Source of the DNA: Nematostella vectensis
Lineage: Eukaryota > Cnidaria > Anthozoa > Actiniaria > Edwardsiidae
Assembly (NCBI RefSeq): GCF_932526225.1
Contig: NC_064038.1
Location: 13,865,647-13,929,646, forward strand
Direction of reading: 5' to 3'
Length of the DNA: 64,000 nucleotides
The number at the start of each line of letters is the position of its first letter. Positions within the stretch are counted from its first letter, which is position 1. The notes beneath the pieces were generated by a model. It saw nothing but the letters and a program-made list of their open reading frames with translations. It had not been told where the DNA came from and made no database searches. Positions 19,139-46,593 of the stretch are shown one piece after another. A program made the translations under genes and the position numbers.

Positions 19139-20252
19139 AGTATTTGACTTTTGCTGTACCACGCTGTTAATATACTCTTGACCAATCACAGTTCAAAGCA
19201 AGGCCTTTCTGATAGTGTGGCGAGTACATTTTCCACACAGCGCATCCTAGTTTATGACTGGCATGTGAAAACTGCTCACAACTGCCCTGGAAAGTTTCAA
19301 TAGTGAAATTTGTATATTTTCAGGCACACCCATTTGGTGGCCAAAAAGTCGGTCATTCCTTATTAAGTAATCTTCAAGTACTGTGAAAGTGCACCCCCTC
19401 TTGGACAATCCTGGGAACACATCTGATTTTGGTTCCTTGTAAGATACTTTCATCAATGCTACGTGATCAGGTGCAGCTATGGGAAATTTTTGTAAGTTTG
19501 ATGTGGGATGGAACATTGAGAAAATATTTTGAGAATTATCAAACTCTGCGATACCGTATGCTAAAGGTAGCTCTGGCGAAAAGGCCTACTACTCTGTACC
19601 TTATGAACTTAAAAATATCTTACCTTTTTCACTGTCAAACACTATACTGTCAAAATCCTGCATCTAGCAAATGCCCTCATGTTACAAGTCTGATTTATCC
19701 TCTTACCATTTATAATAAACATTGGGTTGGGGAGAACAAAAAAAAATATTTGAATAGACATTCTTGTCAACAAGTACAATACAGTAACACCATTCCTTTC
19801 ATTTTTTTTTAATTGAATCTAAAATGTCACTTACACAAAAGTCCTATATAGATGATACGATCACTTTATAATAGATGCAACATTGGTGTGTAAGAACTAT
19901 GGTCGGATCTTAACTATAATACATTCTAAGAAAGATCAATCCCAAGCTGGCTATGAAGGCAAGAGATAGGGCAACAAAACAGAGACAAGAAAACATTTAA
20001 ATTAAACTAGTAATAAATTCCATCCTTCTTTCTTCTTCAACTCAGGTCAAAATCTCTAGAAAGCCTGGGAAGCTTGAGGAGTCCGTCATCTTAATTAATT
20101 ACTGGCTGACATGACCTCACATCCAACAAGGGCTTGAAATTACCAAGATTCTTTAACGAATGCCCTTGCTATGCTAAACGATCAAAGCGAACTTCCCCAT
20201 TAGCCATTTTAGAATTGCAGGGAGCTATCAAAGGGAACCAGGGACTGACTAT

Positions 20253-37481
<17,229 letters not shown>

Positions 37482-38383
37482 GTTGGATTCGAGTTAGACG
37501 CGAGGGCACGTGGTGAGACGTCATGGGTACAAGCAAACTGCGCATGCGTTTGCTCCTTCACCCGGGCTCGTACCCAGGTTTCCCCCTTAACATAAATTGC
37601 ACAGACTATAAAACTCTTAAACTAGAATACCTTATAATGCTTAATTTTCGGGCGTACTAATATTCGCGATTTCAAAAAATTCGCGAACTTTTAAGTCTTT
37701 AAAACGACTCGCGAAAAATAGAGTCCGCGAACTTTAATCTCGCGAAATAATGGATATACAAGATTGAAGATGCTTTTAAGACCTCCTACTAAAGGACACG
37801 TAACGAAACTATCGATAATGGCTCAAAACACTTTACTATTACTCTAAGACTGGCTTTTAAAAGGAACGTGTTTGTTATATCGATATATTGGTACTAGGCC
37901 CTGTTTCAGGTCGAGAAAATGCGAACATATTTTTTTTTTTCGCGATCGCGAAATTAAAGACTCGCTAGATGTGTTGAGAAATATAAAAAAGAAATAGGGC
38001 AAAAAAAAAATAAAGAAGAAAAGAGTATAATAAATTCAGTATACCAAAAAACTGGTAAAAATCGACACTGCCCAATGCTCCCAAATGATAAACCAAGTGA
38101 ACATGTTTTATTTTTAAGGCCGACAGAAACAAGCAGAAAGTTGACAAGAGACGGGTAAACAGATCTACTCGCACAGATTCACTAGCCTTGATCCGTGTTA
38201 TAAATGAGATACATGACTACAGAGAACAATATATGTGTGGCAAGCTTCACTGCCCTAATGGACAGTTAACATTACGCTCGGCTGAACATAGTCTCCTGCG
38301 CAGCCGTCCTCTTAGTGTAGGCTGAACAGGGAGCGAAGCAGCAATTATTACCCTCCCCACCAGGTGGAAAGTCTGCGAGGCTG

Positions 38384-38520
38384 TCACCGGCGCATTCGAT
38401 ACGAATCATACTTTTTCACTGTCTAAAATTCAGAACTATCAGTTTTCGGAGCAAGGTAAGTGATCTGTTATCTCTTATTTTAGTTTAATTTATATAACAG
38501 ATTAATATGCGCCGGTGACC
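38384..38520. mobile_element. Short MITE-like element
   Basis: TGTCACCGGCGCAT at the left and ATGCGCCGGTGACC at the right form inverted ends of 13 bp around about 110 bp of AT-rich sequence. It lies in the divergent ZFR-METTL27 intergenic region, where no gene is visible from 37482 to 39830. Confidence 0.6.
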
Positions 38521-38976
38521 TGTGTTGAACCGGTAGGTATAATTATCATAACTATATGAATAATCCTTTAGAACGTAGAATATTATATATTAGGACGGCT
38601 TTGTTTTAAGTGATGAAAATCAAATAACGCAGATAGCTAATATTTGAAATATTTAGTATTCACTAATTCATTGTCTCGTGGATAGACCTTAGCTGTGCCT
38701 TTGGTCTACGCCTAACTTGATTGGACTTTCCATGGCTATAAAGATTTCAGCAAAGCTGTGAAGAGCCTTTCCATGTTCCAATGTGTCTTCAATGATTTCA
38801 ATACTGACAAGCCGGATTCCATTCAGCCGTACACGTGCCTAGAGAGCGCGAAAGAACAGCAATATCTTCTCGATAGTTAATGGTTTACAAATTGATGGTC
38901 GGATTCCTTAGATTCCTTAAGGCGCAATATCGAACATTATCACGATTCATCAATTTTCCTGTAATTTTTCTGTACA

Positions 38977-39245
38977 GGGGCGGATCCAGGATTTCAAAAT
39001 GGGGGGGGGGGGGGGGGGGGGATAATGGCCGGATAAACGGCATATAACTGATCAAGTGGTTCTTGGTAGGTCACTACATACATCAATTACAATACCTCAC
39101 GCTGAATTGGATTTGACGCGTCAGCAAAGTCAAGCAGGCGGACAGTACCTCCCGTCCCTCAGACTTTTATTTTCTTCAAACTAAGTGTCTTTCATTTTTT
39201 TATTTGAAAAGGGGGGTGGATATCCACCCAATCCACGCCCCTGCT
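38977..39245. mobile_element. MITE-like element with 21-nt poly-G tract
   Basis: CAGGGGCGGATCCAGGATTT at the left and CCACCCAATCCACGCCCCTG at the right are imperfect inverted ends. A G run occupies 39001-39021. No coding sequence. Confidence 0.55.
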
Positions 39246-39431
39246 GTAATTGCCTTACAGAATAAAGTTCACAATAAATTATCATTGCTTTGTAATGTGT
39301 AGTTATTCAGAATAAGCAGTATCTCAAACGTTTGAGCAGTTGAGAGATTTCGCGATACTTGTGGGCATCAAAAGCCAGAATTGTTCGATATATTTTATGT
39401 TCCTTATTCGCTCTACAATGTGTGTAGTTTT

Positions 39432-39576
39432 TAAGCCCCCTGCAAACTGCGCCAGCACAATTTTCGCTTGACAGACTAAAGGACAAAGGAAATGTCAAAA
39501 TGGGAAATTGACTTTCTGACATTTCCATTGTCTTGTGGTCAGTCGAGCAATTGCTGGCGCAATTTGCACAGGGCTT
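39432..39576. mobile_element. MITE-like foldback of about 145 bp
   Basis: AAGCCCCCTGCAAACTGCGC and the matching GCGCAATTTGCACAGGGCTT are inverted ends. Inner arms also pair, for example GGAAATGTCA with TGACATTTCC. It lies 250 bp upstream of the METTL27-like start codon. Confidence 0.7.
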
Positions 39577-39830
39577 TAGTGTCATCTAGCTTTCTATGGA
39601 ATAATGAGATGCGTATCACGTGCTTGGTTGCGCTTTAACAAGAACGTGTAGGATTGACTATTCTTCCTGTCAATCAACTAACTAAGGTGTCAGGGGAGCG
39701 ATTTGACTAGAATGAACCCATAGACCAGTGAAAACTTTGGCGTTTCGACAAAGAACCGCCACTTACAAAGAGAAACTTGTTATTGATCGCTTGTGAAAGG
39801 ATCCTTGTGACAAATCTTTCTTTAGAAGTC

Positions 39831-42800
39831 ATGGCAACTGCACCGGAGTACCACTATCGCAAGCTTCTGACAGAGAACTCGTCTCCTGACGCGGTGAAAA
39901 AGGTCTATGATGACTGGGCACTTGACTACGAGAAGGTGAGCTGCTAATGCAAATACACGGTTGCTAGGTAACATACCGTGTGACGAATGAACCCTTGACT
40001 ACGAGCAAGTGAGCTGCTTATGCAAATACACGGTTGCTAGGTAACATACTGTGTGACGAATGGGCCCTTGACTACGAGAAGGTGAGCTGCTAATGCAAAT
40101 ACACGGTTGCTAGGTAACATACCGTGTGACGAGTGTGCCTTTGACTACGAGAAGGTGAGCTGCTAATGCAAATACACGGTTGCTAGGTAGCATACCGTGT
40201 GACGAATGGGCCCTTGACTACGAGAGCTTTAGTTGCTAATGTCAAAGCGCGGTTGCTAGGCAACATACTGTATGACGACCGGGCCCTCGATTAGGAGAGG
40301 GTGCACGAAAAGCTAATGTAAATCCAATTCAATCAGGGTGAATAATTGATTTTCGCAACCATGGCCTTTTGTTTCCAACAGGATATTGCAATCAGGGGTT
40401 TTGATTCCCACCACACCTACGCACGCATACTGGACTCAACCCTAGCAACGCTGTTCCCAGGCAACCACCAGTCGCTGCATATTCTTGACGCAGGCGCAGG
40501 CACAGGGCTAATGGGTGTGTCCTTCAAGAGGCTTGGTTACACAATAATAGATGCTTTGGATTTTTCTCAAGAAATGCTGAACTGTGCCAAAGAGAAAAAC
40601 GTTTATCGGAGGTATATGGTCTTAATAATACGTACATGTTATACGTACACTACTAGCCACCACTAGCCACCACTAGCCACTACTAGCCACCACTAGCCAC
40701 CACTAGCCACCACTAGCCACCACTAGCCACCACTAGCCACTACTAGCCACTACTAGCCACCACTAGCCACCACTAGCCACCACTAGCCACCACTAGCCAC
40801 CACTAGCCACTACTAGCCACTACTAGCCACCACTAGCCACTACTAGCCACTACTAGCCACCACTAGCCACCACTAGCCACTACTAGCCACTACTAGCCAC
40901 CACTAGCCACCACTAGCCATCACTAGCCACCACTAGCCACTACTAGCCACTACTAGCCACCACTAGCCACCACTAGCCACTACTAGCCATCACTAGCCAC
41001 TACTAGCCACCACTAGCCATCACTAGCCACCACTAGCCACCACTAGCCACCACTAGCCACCACTAGCCACCACTAGCCACTACTAGCCACCACTAGCCAC
41101 TACTAGCCACTACTAGCCACCACTAGCCACTACTAGCCACCACTAGCCACCACTAGCCACCACTAGCCACTACTAGCCACTACTAGTCACCACTAGCCAC
41201 CACTAGCCACCACTAGCCACCACTAGCCACCACTAGCCACCACTAGCCACTACTAGCCACTACTAGCCACCACTAGCCACCACTAGCCACCACTAGCCAC
41301 TACTAGCCACCACTAGCCATCACTAGCCACCACTAGCCACCACTAGCCATCACTAGCCACTACTAGCCACTACTAGCCACTACTAGCCACCACTAGCCAC
41401 CACTAGCCACCACTAGCCACCACTAGCCACCACTAGCCACCACTAGCCACCACTAGCCACCACTAGCCACCACTAGCCACCACTAGCCACCACTAGCCAC
41501 CACTAGCCACCACTAGCCACCACTAGCCACCACTAGCCACCACTAGCCACTACTAGCCACCACTAGCCACCACTAGCCACCACTAGCCACCACTAGCCAC
41601 TACTAGCCACTACTAGCCACTACTAGCCACCACTAGCCACTACTAGCCACCACTAGCCACTACTAGCCACCACTAGCCACTACTAGCCACTACTAGCCAC
41701 TACTAGCCACCACTAGCCACTACTAGCCACTACTAGCCACCACTAGCCACCACTAGCCACTACTAGCCACCACTAGCCACCACTAGCCACTACTAGCCAC
41801 CACTAGCCACCACTAGCCACCACTAGCCACCACTAGCCACCACTAGCCACCACTAGCCACCACTAGCCACTACTAGCCACCACTAGCCACCACTAGCCAC
41901 CACTAGCCACCACTAGCCACCACTAGCCACCACTAGCCACTACTAGCCACTACTAGCCACTACTAGCCACTACTAGCCATCACTAGCCACTACTAGCCAC
42001 TACTAGCCACCACTAGCCACTACTAGCCACCACTAGCCACTACTAGCCACTACTAGCCATCACTAGCCACTACTAGCCACTACTAGCCACCACTAGCCAC
42101 TACTAGCCACCACTAGCTAGTGGTCTTCGTTGGAACGCTAAAGACCGAAGACGAGCCTCAATTGAAGTAAAAACCAAGACGGCGGAGTCTCACTTGAAGC
42201 GAAAACCCTAAACCAAGCTGAAAGCAGTCAAGTTTACACGGTCAACAAAGACAAAGGAACAGTGCTCGATCACGTTGCCGCCGGTGAAGGCAGACATTCA
42301 TCATGGAATTCACTTTTTAGAATCTATGGATCCTTTCTTTTCATTAACTTCCCGTAAACCTTTTTGTATCCCGTGCTAGCAAATGGCTTTTGACATATCT
42401 CGAAATTTTGTAATAAGTTTGCTTTTATTGTAGAAGTGTTTTTTTTTTCGCATATTAGCAAGATATTTTTTTGTCGAGGCATTAGTTACCCGTGTCACCC
42501 CCGGCCAGGTAGGCGACGTGTCGTGTCATCTGAGGCAACACGCCGTTAGATATATGGCAGGCAACTCTTTTCTCCCCTCCTCCCCTCGGTACCAGTATCC
42601 CGCGTCCTAAAATCGCAAACACAGTTATCCCAAATCTGAATGAAGGCCATTACAGAGCTTAGTAGAGTTGCCAGCGGAGGAGGCTATGGTCTGCCAGACT
42701 GGGCTATTTTGAGCTGTCTGTGACTGGGGGGGGGGGGGGGGGGGGGGGCTAAAAGGATCGTCAGGCCCAATTTTGCGTGTGGTCACAATGACGTCATTTA

Positions 42801-45800
42801 TACGGTGTCTAGCTATTTTTTCAAATATTGCCTAAATTATCAGATATCGGATTGAAATCATTTTGCATCATTCAGATATGTCAAAATCAACCTTAACGGC
42901 TTTATTGACAATGCAAAAACGCCATAACAATTTCCGCCATCTTGAAAACGCCATAAACCGTAAATCTAATGACAATTTACCCACACAAGTTGTGAAACTT
43001 GTCACCTAAACAAACTTATGAAAAATTCAAAAATATGAAACATTCACTTCCTTTCCCCCAGTCTGAATAGGGTTAAAACGGTCTATAAAAGAAAGGAGTT
43101 GCTGATCGATATGGATAAAGCCGCATTGTTACCAGTTTACTTCCGGTCGATTACGTAACAATCAACATAACAAACCATATCTCAAAAATGTGAAAGCAGT
43201 GTGTCTATTCATAGTTTCTGATTGATAATTTAGAGCGAGTGGCCTTTTAAATAGCGCCCGTCGGCCCCCGGAAGTAAACTGGTGACAATGCGGCTTCAAC
43301 GCCCTGTTTTTCTCCCTTCCAGATTGATCTGCGCGCCAATAGGAGAGGGTAAACACTCGGACATATCACAGGATAACTATGATGTGCTGATCTGCACGGG
43401 AACCCTGAGCTCACCAAACGTCCGAGCGAGTGGGCTAGACGAGTTAATACATTACGTGAAGCCAGGTAAGTCACGCAACACTGGTGGGTCACACAGCCAC
43501 AGGGAGGGTCACACGACACCGACATGTCACGTAACACAGGGCGTGTTATGCTAGTCTATTCACGGGAGAAAAAGTGAGTTACACGGCACTGGTGGGTCAC
43601 ACAACCACAGGGCAGGTCACGCGACACCGAAATGTCACGTAAAACAAGGCGTGTCACGCTAGTCTATTAAAGCAGGAAAAGGTGATTTACACGGTGCGTG
43701 ACACTGGGGGGTCACGCAACACTAAGCGTCACAAGTTGAATCATACAACAGGAGAGTCTTATATTTTTTCGATATTTATTGATATATATTTATTTATTCT
43801 ATATTTGTTGAAAAAAGCCAACCAAATCTGAATTGAGCTTTTTTTTGTCTGGAAATGAATGTTATTCCTTGCCTATATAATATACACTATAAAATCGTTA
43901 TCAAAATAACACTTGTGTTACAATAAAACAGTCGGGAAAGGTCTTCAATGGACTAAATGCCCGACAGTCGGGAAAGGTCTTCAATGGACTAAATGCCCGA
44001 CAGTCGGGAAAGGTCCTCAATGGACTAAATGCCCGACAGTCGGGAAAGGTCCTCAATGGACTAAATGCCCGACAGTCGGGAAAGGTCTTCAATGGACTAA
44101 ACGGCCCGACAGTTTCTAGCATAACCAAAAAGCCAGCATATGGCCACTGCGTTACTTGAAAAGCCGGTGGATGATGATTAAAGGGGCAGCGTCATGGTAC
44201 TGCGCATGTTTGGAGTCAGTGTTTATTGGAGGCTTTTAATTGTCTAGCTTAGCTGTCAATGCCTTGTTAATATAACATGCAATATTTGATTAAAAACTAT
44301 GTTTCTTGAAAGTTTGTGGACATTTCCTTTGAATTTAAGTCTCCCACATGTACCAAAGGCTCATAAGTCAAGCATCATGGCACTGCGCATGTCTGGAGTC
44401 AGTGTTTATTGTAAGCTTTTAATCGTCTACAGACAGTTGAACTTTAAGTTGTCAACGCCTTTTATTAAAAACTATGCTTATTGACAGTTTGTGAACATTT
44501 GACTGAAAGTTATTGTGTCCGGGCCGGAGAGCTATTGCAAAGCTCTTACCATGACACTGCCCCTTTAACCGTAAAACTAAAATTTAAAAAAATCCTGGCA
44601 ACGCGCCTGCTAGCTCTAAATAAGACCCTGACACATTGGTGTCCAGATCAGATAAAATGAGAAAAAATATGACCATACTTCCAGACATGCGCTTGAAAAA
44701 CCGTATGAAAGCATAAAGCTTTACGGCGAGGACGGAGATTTCGGCCCCAGCACCACTATCCAGCGAACTGTATAACATAATGGAACCTGAGGTACCCGCG
44801 CATTAATGGGAGGCAATAACCAGGATCCCAGCCTTGTCTTAAGCGGTTACACCACGCACAGCTCGGTGCGTCTCTTGGGAATGGGTGTGTTGCTATAGTA
44901 ATGTAGTGATTCCGTCATCATGTGCAGCACACTACGACCTAGGTCTACATTGCTGCATTAAGTCTTGTTTGTCCAGTCACGCACGATGTCACGCACAACA
45001 ATGCCACACAATCTAAGATGCTTTGTGTGAAAATACAACCTCTCGTAAGCTACTCTCCCCGAATTTCTTAAGAGTATGTCAGATTCTAGCGTTCATATTT
45101 TTCTTGGAACAGGCATCTCGGGTGTGATGGTCTCAAACCTTAATACAGCCTCCAAAAGTCGTAAACCATGCGTTTTGAAGTCACACGCTGTAACGACGCA
45201 CTTTGTTATGAGCTAACAAAGCTTAAATCAGATTAGCTTGCCTTTTCTCAACAAATATAGAATATACTCTTTTTTTATGAGAACGTCAAATTTTCAGTTG
45301 AGGCTGGGCCGTTCTTTTTTTTGGATATTTTAAGGCTGAAGTTTCTTAACGATGTTCTTAAATTTTAGTGTATATAAGAATATAATACTCAATTAATTAT
45401 TAGGAAGAGAATTACACTAATGATCAAAAGTAATAATAAGGTTGTTACTATGAACACAATTGGATTCTGCATTTTAAAAACGCATCAGGACTAAAAAAAA
45501 ATCTGCTATCTCAGCCTCGGGATGTTCTTAAAATTTGGTGAACTCTCAGCCTGGACATTCTTACAAAAAAGATTCTTATAAAAAAAGTGAACTTTGTACT
45601 CACTAAGTCGATCGACAATTTACCGGGTTATCTGAATATATTGGAAACTGTCGGGCATTTAGTCCATTGAGGACCTCACTGTCGGGTATATAGCCACTGG
45701 GTTTATTTTTAATATGTACCGCGACAGGGTCCCCCGGATCTAAACACATTTCTCTGTTGTTTCAGGGGGAGTAATCTGCTTCACACTCCACCTTCATCTG

Positions 45801-45950
45801 TACGATAATAGGGAGAGTGAATACAGAAAGCGGATTGATGAACTCGAGAGGGAGGGCAAGTGGAGCCTTTACAGCAAGCACGTGACTGATTACAATAAAT
45901 ACATCCCAGCACGCGCCAAATGCTACCTATTGACATACCGCGTACTGTGA
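39831..45950 (+). CDS. METTL27: METTL27-like SAM-dependent methyltransferase (complete, four exons)
   Basis: Exons: 39831-39935, 40382-40611, 43323-43465, 45766-45950 (TGA), with agreeing phases, giving 220 residues. The N terminus has VKKVYDDWALDYEKD, the short DxxA-type lead-in of this family. Glycine-rich motif I is LDAGAGTGLMG (about residues 70-80), followed by the acidic ALDFSQEML for the ribose contact. YDVLICTGTLS and HYVKPGGVICFTLH are motif IV and post-motif strands. It is a class I Rossmann methyltransferase resembling human METTL27 (WBSCR27), slightly shorter. The substrate is unknown. Intron 1 starts with a donor-derived repeat and intron 2 holds a 1.5-kb decamer array and a MITE ending about 25 bp before the exon 3 acceptor. 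Confidence 0.9.
39916..40235 (+). repeat. 73-bp tandem repeat spanning the donor of METTL27 exon 1
   Basis: The donor GTGAGCTGCT occurs at 39936, 40009, 40082 and 40155, exactly 73 bp apart, with a decayed fifth copy at 40228. Each is preceded by CTTGACTACGAG(A/C)AAG or a close variant, the last exon codons (LDYEK). Only the first donor joins the reading frame; continuing through any unit reaches TAA after three codons. The units therefore include about 25 exon bases. Confidence 0.9.
40649..42119 (+). repeat. Decamer satellite array (CACTAGCCAC / TACTAGCCAC)
   Basis: About 147 copies of a 10-bp unit differ almost only at the first base (C or T), with rare CCAT and GTCAC variants. It occupies METTL27 intron 2 and starts about 37 bp after the donor, without exon sequence. 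Each unit carries CTAG. Confidence 0.95.
42726..42748. repeat. Poly-G tract, 23 nt
   Basis: Uninterrupted G run inside METTL27 intron 2. Nothing else recognisable lies between 42120 and 43117. Confidence 0.9.
43118..43297. mobile_element. MITE family B (about 180 bp)
   Basis: AAAGCCGCATTGTTACCAGT followed by TTACTTCCGG at the left, and CCGGAAGTAAACTGGTGACA then ATGCGGCTT at the right, form about 30-bp inverted ends. It ends about 25 bp upstream of the METTL27 exon 3 acceptor. A solo end of the same family is at 24733. Confidence 0.85.
43466..43740 (+). repeat. About 110-bp tandem repeat starting at METTL27 exon 3 donor
   Basis: ACTGGTGGGTCAC or a close variant recurs at 43480, 43588 and 43703. 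The copies start GTAAGTCACGCAACA, GTGAGTTACACGG and GTGATTTACACGG, each with a GT that resembles the true donor at 43466. Exon sequence itself is not convincingly included. Confidence 0.65.
43929..44113 (+). repeat. 36-bp minisatellite with embedded palindrome
   Basis: Five copies of a 36-bp unit contain the perfect palindrome CCCGACAGTCGGG followed by AAAGGTCTTCAATGGACTAA. An inverted partial copy sits at about 45648-45690 in the same intron. Confidence 0.85.
44178..44572. mobile_element. MITE-like element with internal duplication
   Basis: TTAAAGGGGCAGCGTCATGG at the left and CCATGACACTGCCCCTTTAA at the right are inverted ends. Inside, CTGCGCATGT(T/C)TGGAGTCAGT recurs about 180 bp apart. 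It lies in METTL27 intron 3; nothing else recognisable was found up to 45640. Confidence 0.8.
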
Positions 45951-45967
45951 CGTCTGTTATGAAAAAC

Positions 45968-46110
45968 ACATGACCAATCACCGACAACATGACAGATAAC
46001 CAGTCAGCGACAACAAGTTACGACACATGACCAATCAGCGACAACTTGACAAATGACCAATCAGCGATAACATGACAGGTGGCCAATCAGCGATAACATG
46101 ATAGCAAACA
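45968..46110 (+). repeat. Degenerate tandem repeat in METTL27 3' UTR
   Basis: TGACCAATCAGCGACAAC-like units, about 25-37 bp long, occur five or six times directly after the stop codon, before the likely poly(A) signal. Confidence 0.7.
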
Positions 46111-46265
46111 TGGCAAGTACAATAGTCAAGATAGCAAGCAAACATTTAATTGCTTATGTACGTCTATAAATGTATAAATGACTGGCTGTTAATAATGTCC
46201 TTATAAAGACTGAAAAACAAAAACAAATCTATGAACATTGGGTTCTTTGATTGTATAAGAAACAA

Positions 46266-46271
46266 ATAAAC
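46266..46271 (+). terminator. METTL27 poly(A) signal
   Basis: AATAAA 316 bp past the stop codon and before the MITE at 46329. Confidence 0.5.
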
Positions 46272-46328
46272 AGTAACAATAATGAATAATTCTGATAATA
46301 ATCATGTTTATGGATTTGCTGAAAGAAT

Positions 46329-46540
46329 AGGCCATTCCAGCTATAACCTTGCGCGTATTACAACAGAAACCAAAATACAGCGTGCACCGTTTTAGCTTGT
46401 ACCAAACGAAGCGCGTGCTGCATGAAGGTAAACAGCGTGCACCGTTTTAGCTTGTACCAAACGAAGCGCGTGCTGCATGAAGGTAATTGAGGTATGTTTC
46501 GATTTCGAGTGCGCGCGATGGCTTATGGCTGGAATGGCAT
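46329..46540. mobile_element. MITE family A, second member, with internal tandem duplication
   Basis: AGGCCATTCCAGCTATAA and the inverted TTATGGCTGGAATGGC mark the ends, as at 9817-9992. A 52-bp internal segment starting ACAGCGTGCACCG is present twice in tandem. It separates the convergent METTL27 and DUF885 genes. Confidence 0.8.
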
Positions 46541-46593
46541 AATCAAGTTAGATTATCACACAAGGGATATGAGTTCTGCCGTGTGGTTCACCA

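Noticed and set aside
37640..37960. Cluster of TCGCGA motifs
   Set aside because: They look like a decayed non-autonomous element, but no paired ends could be defined, so no feature was called.
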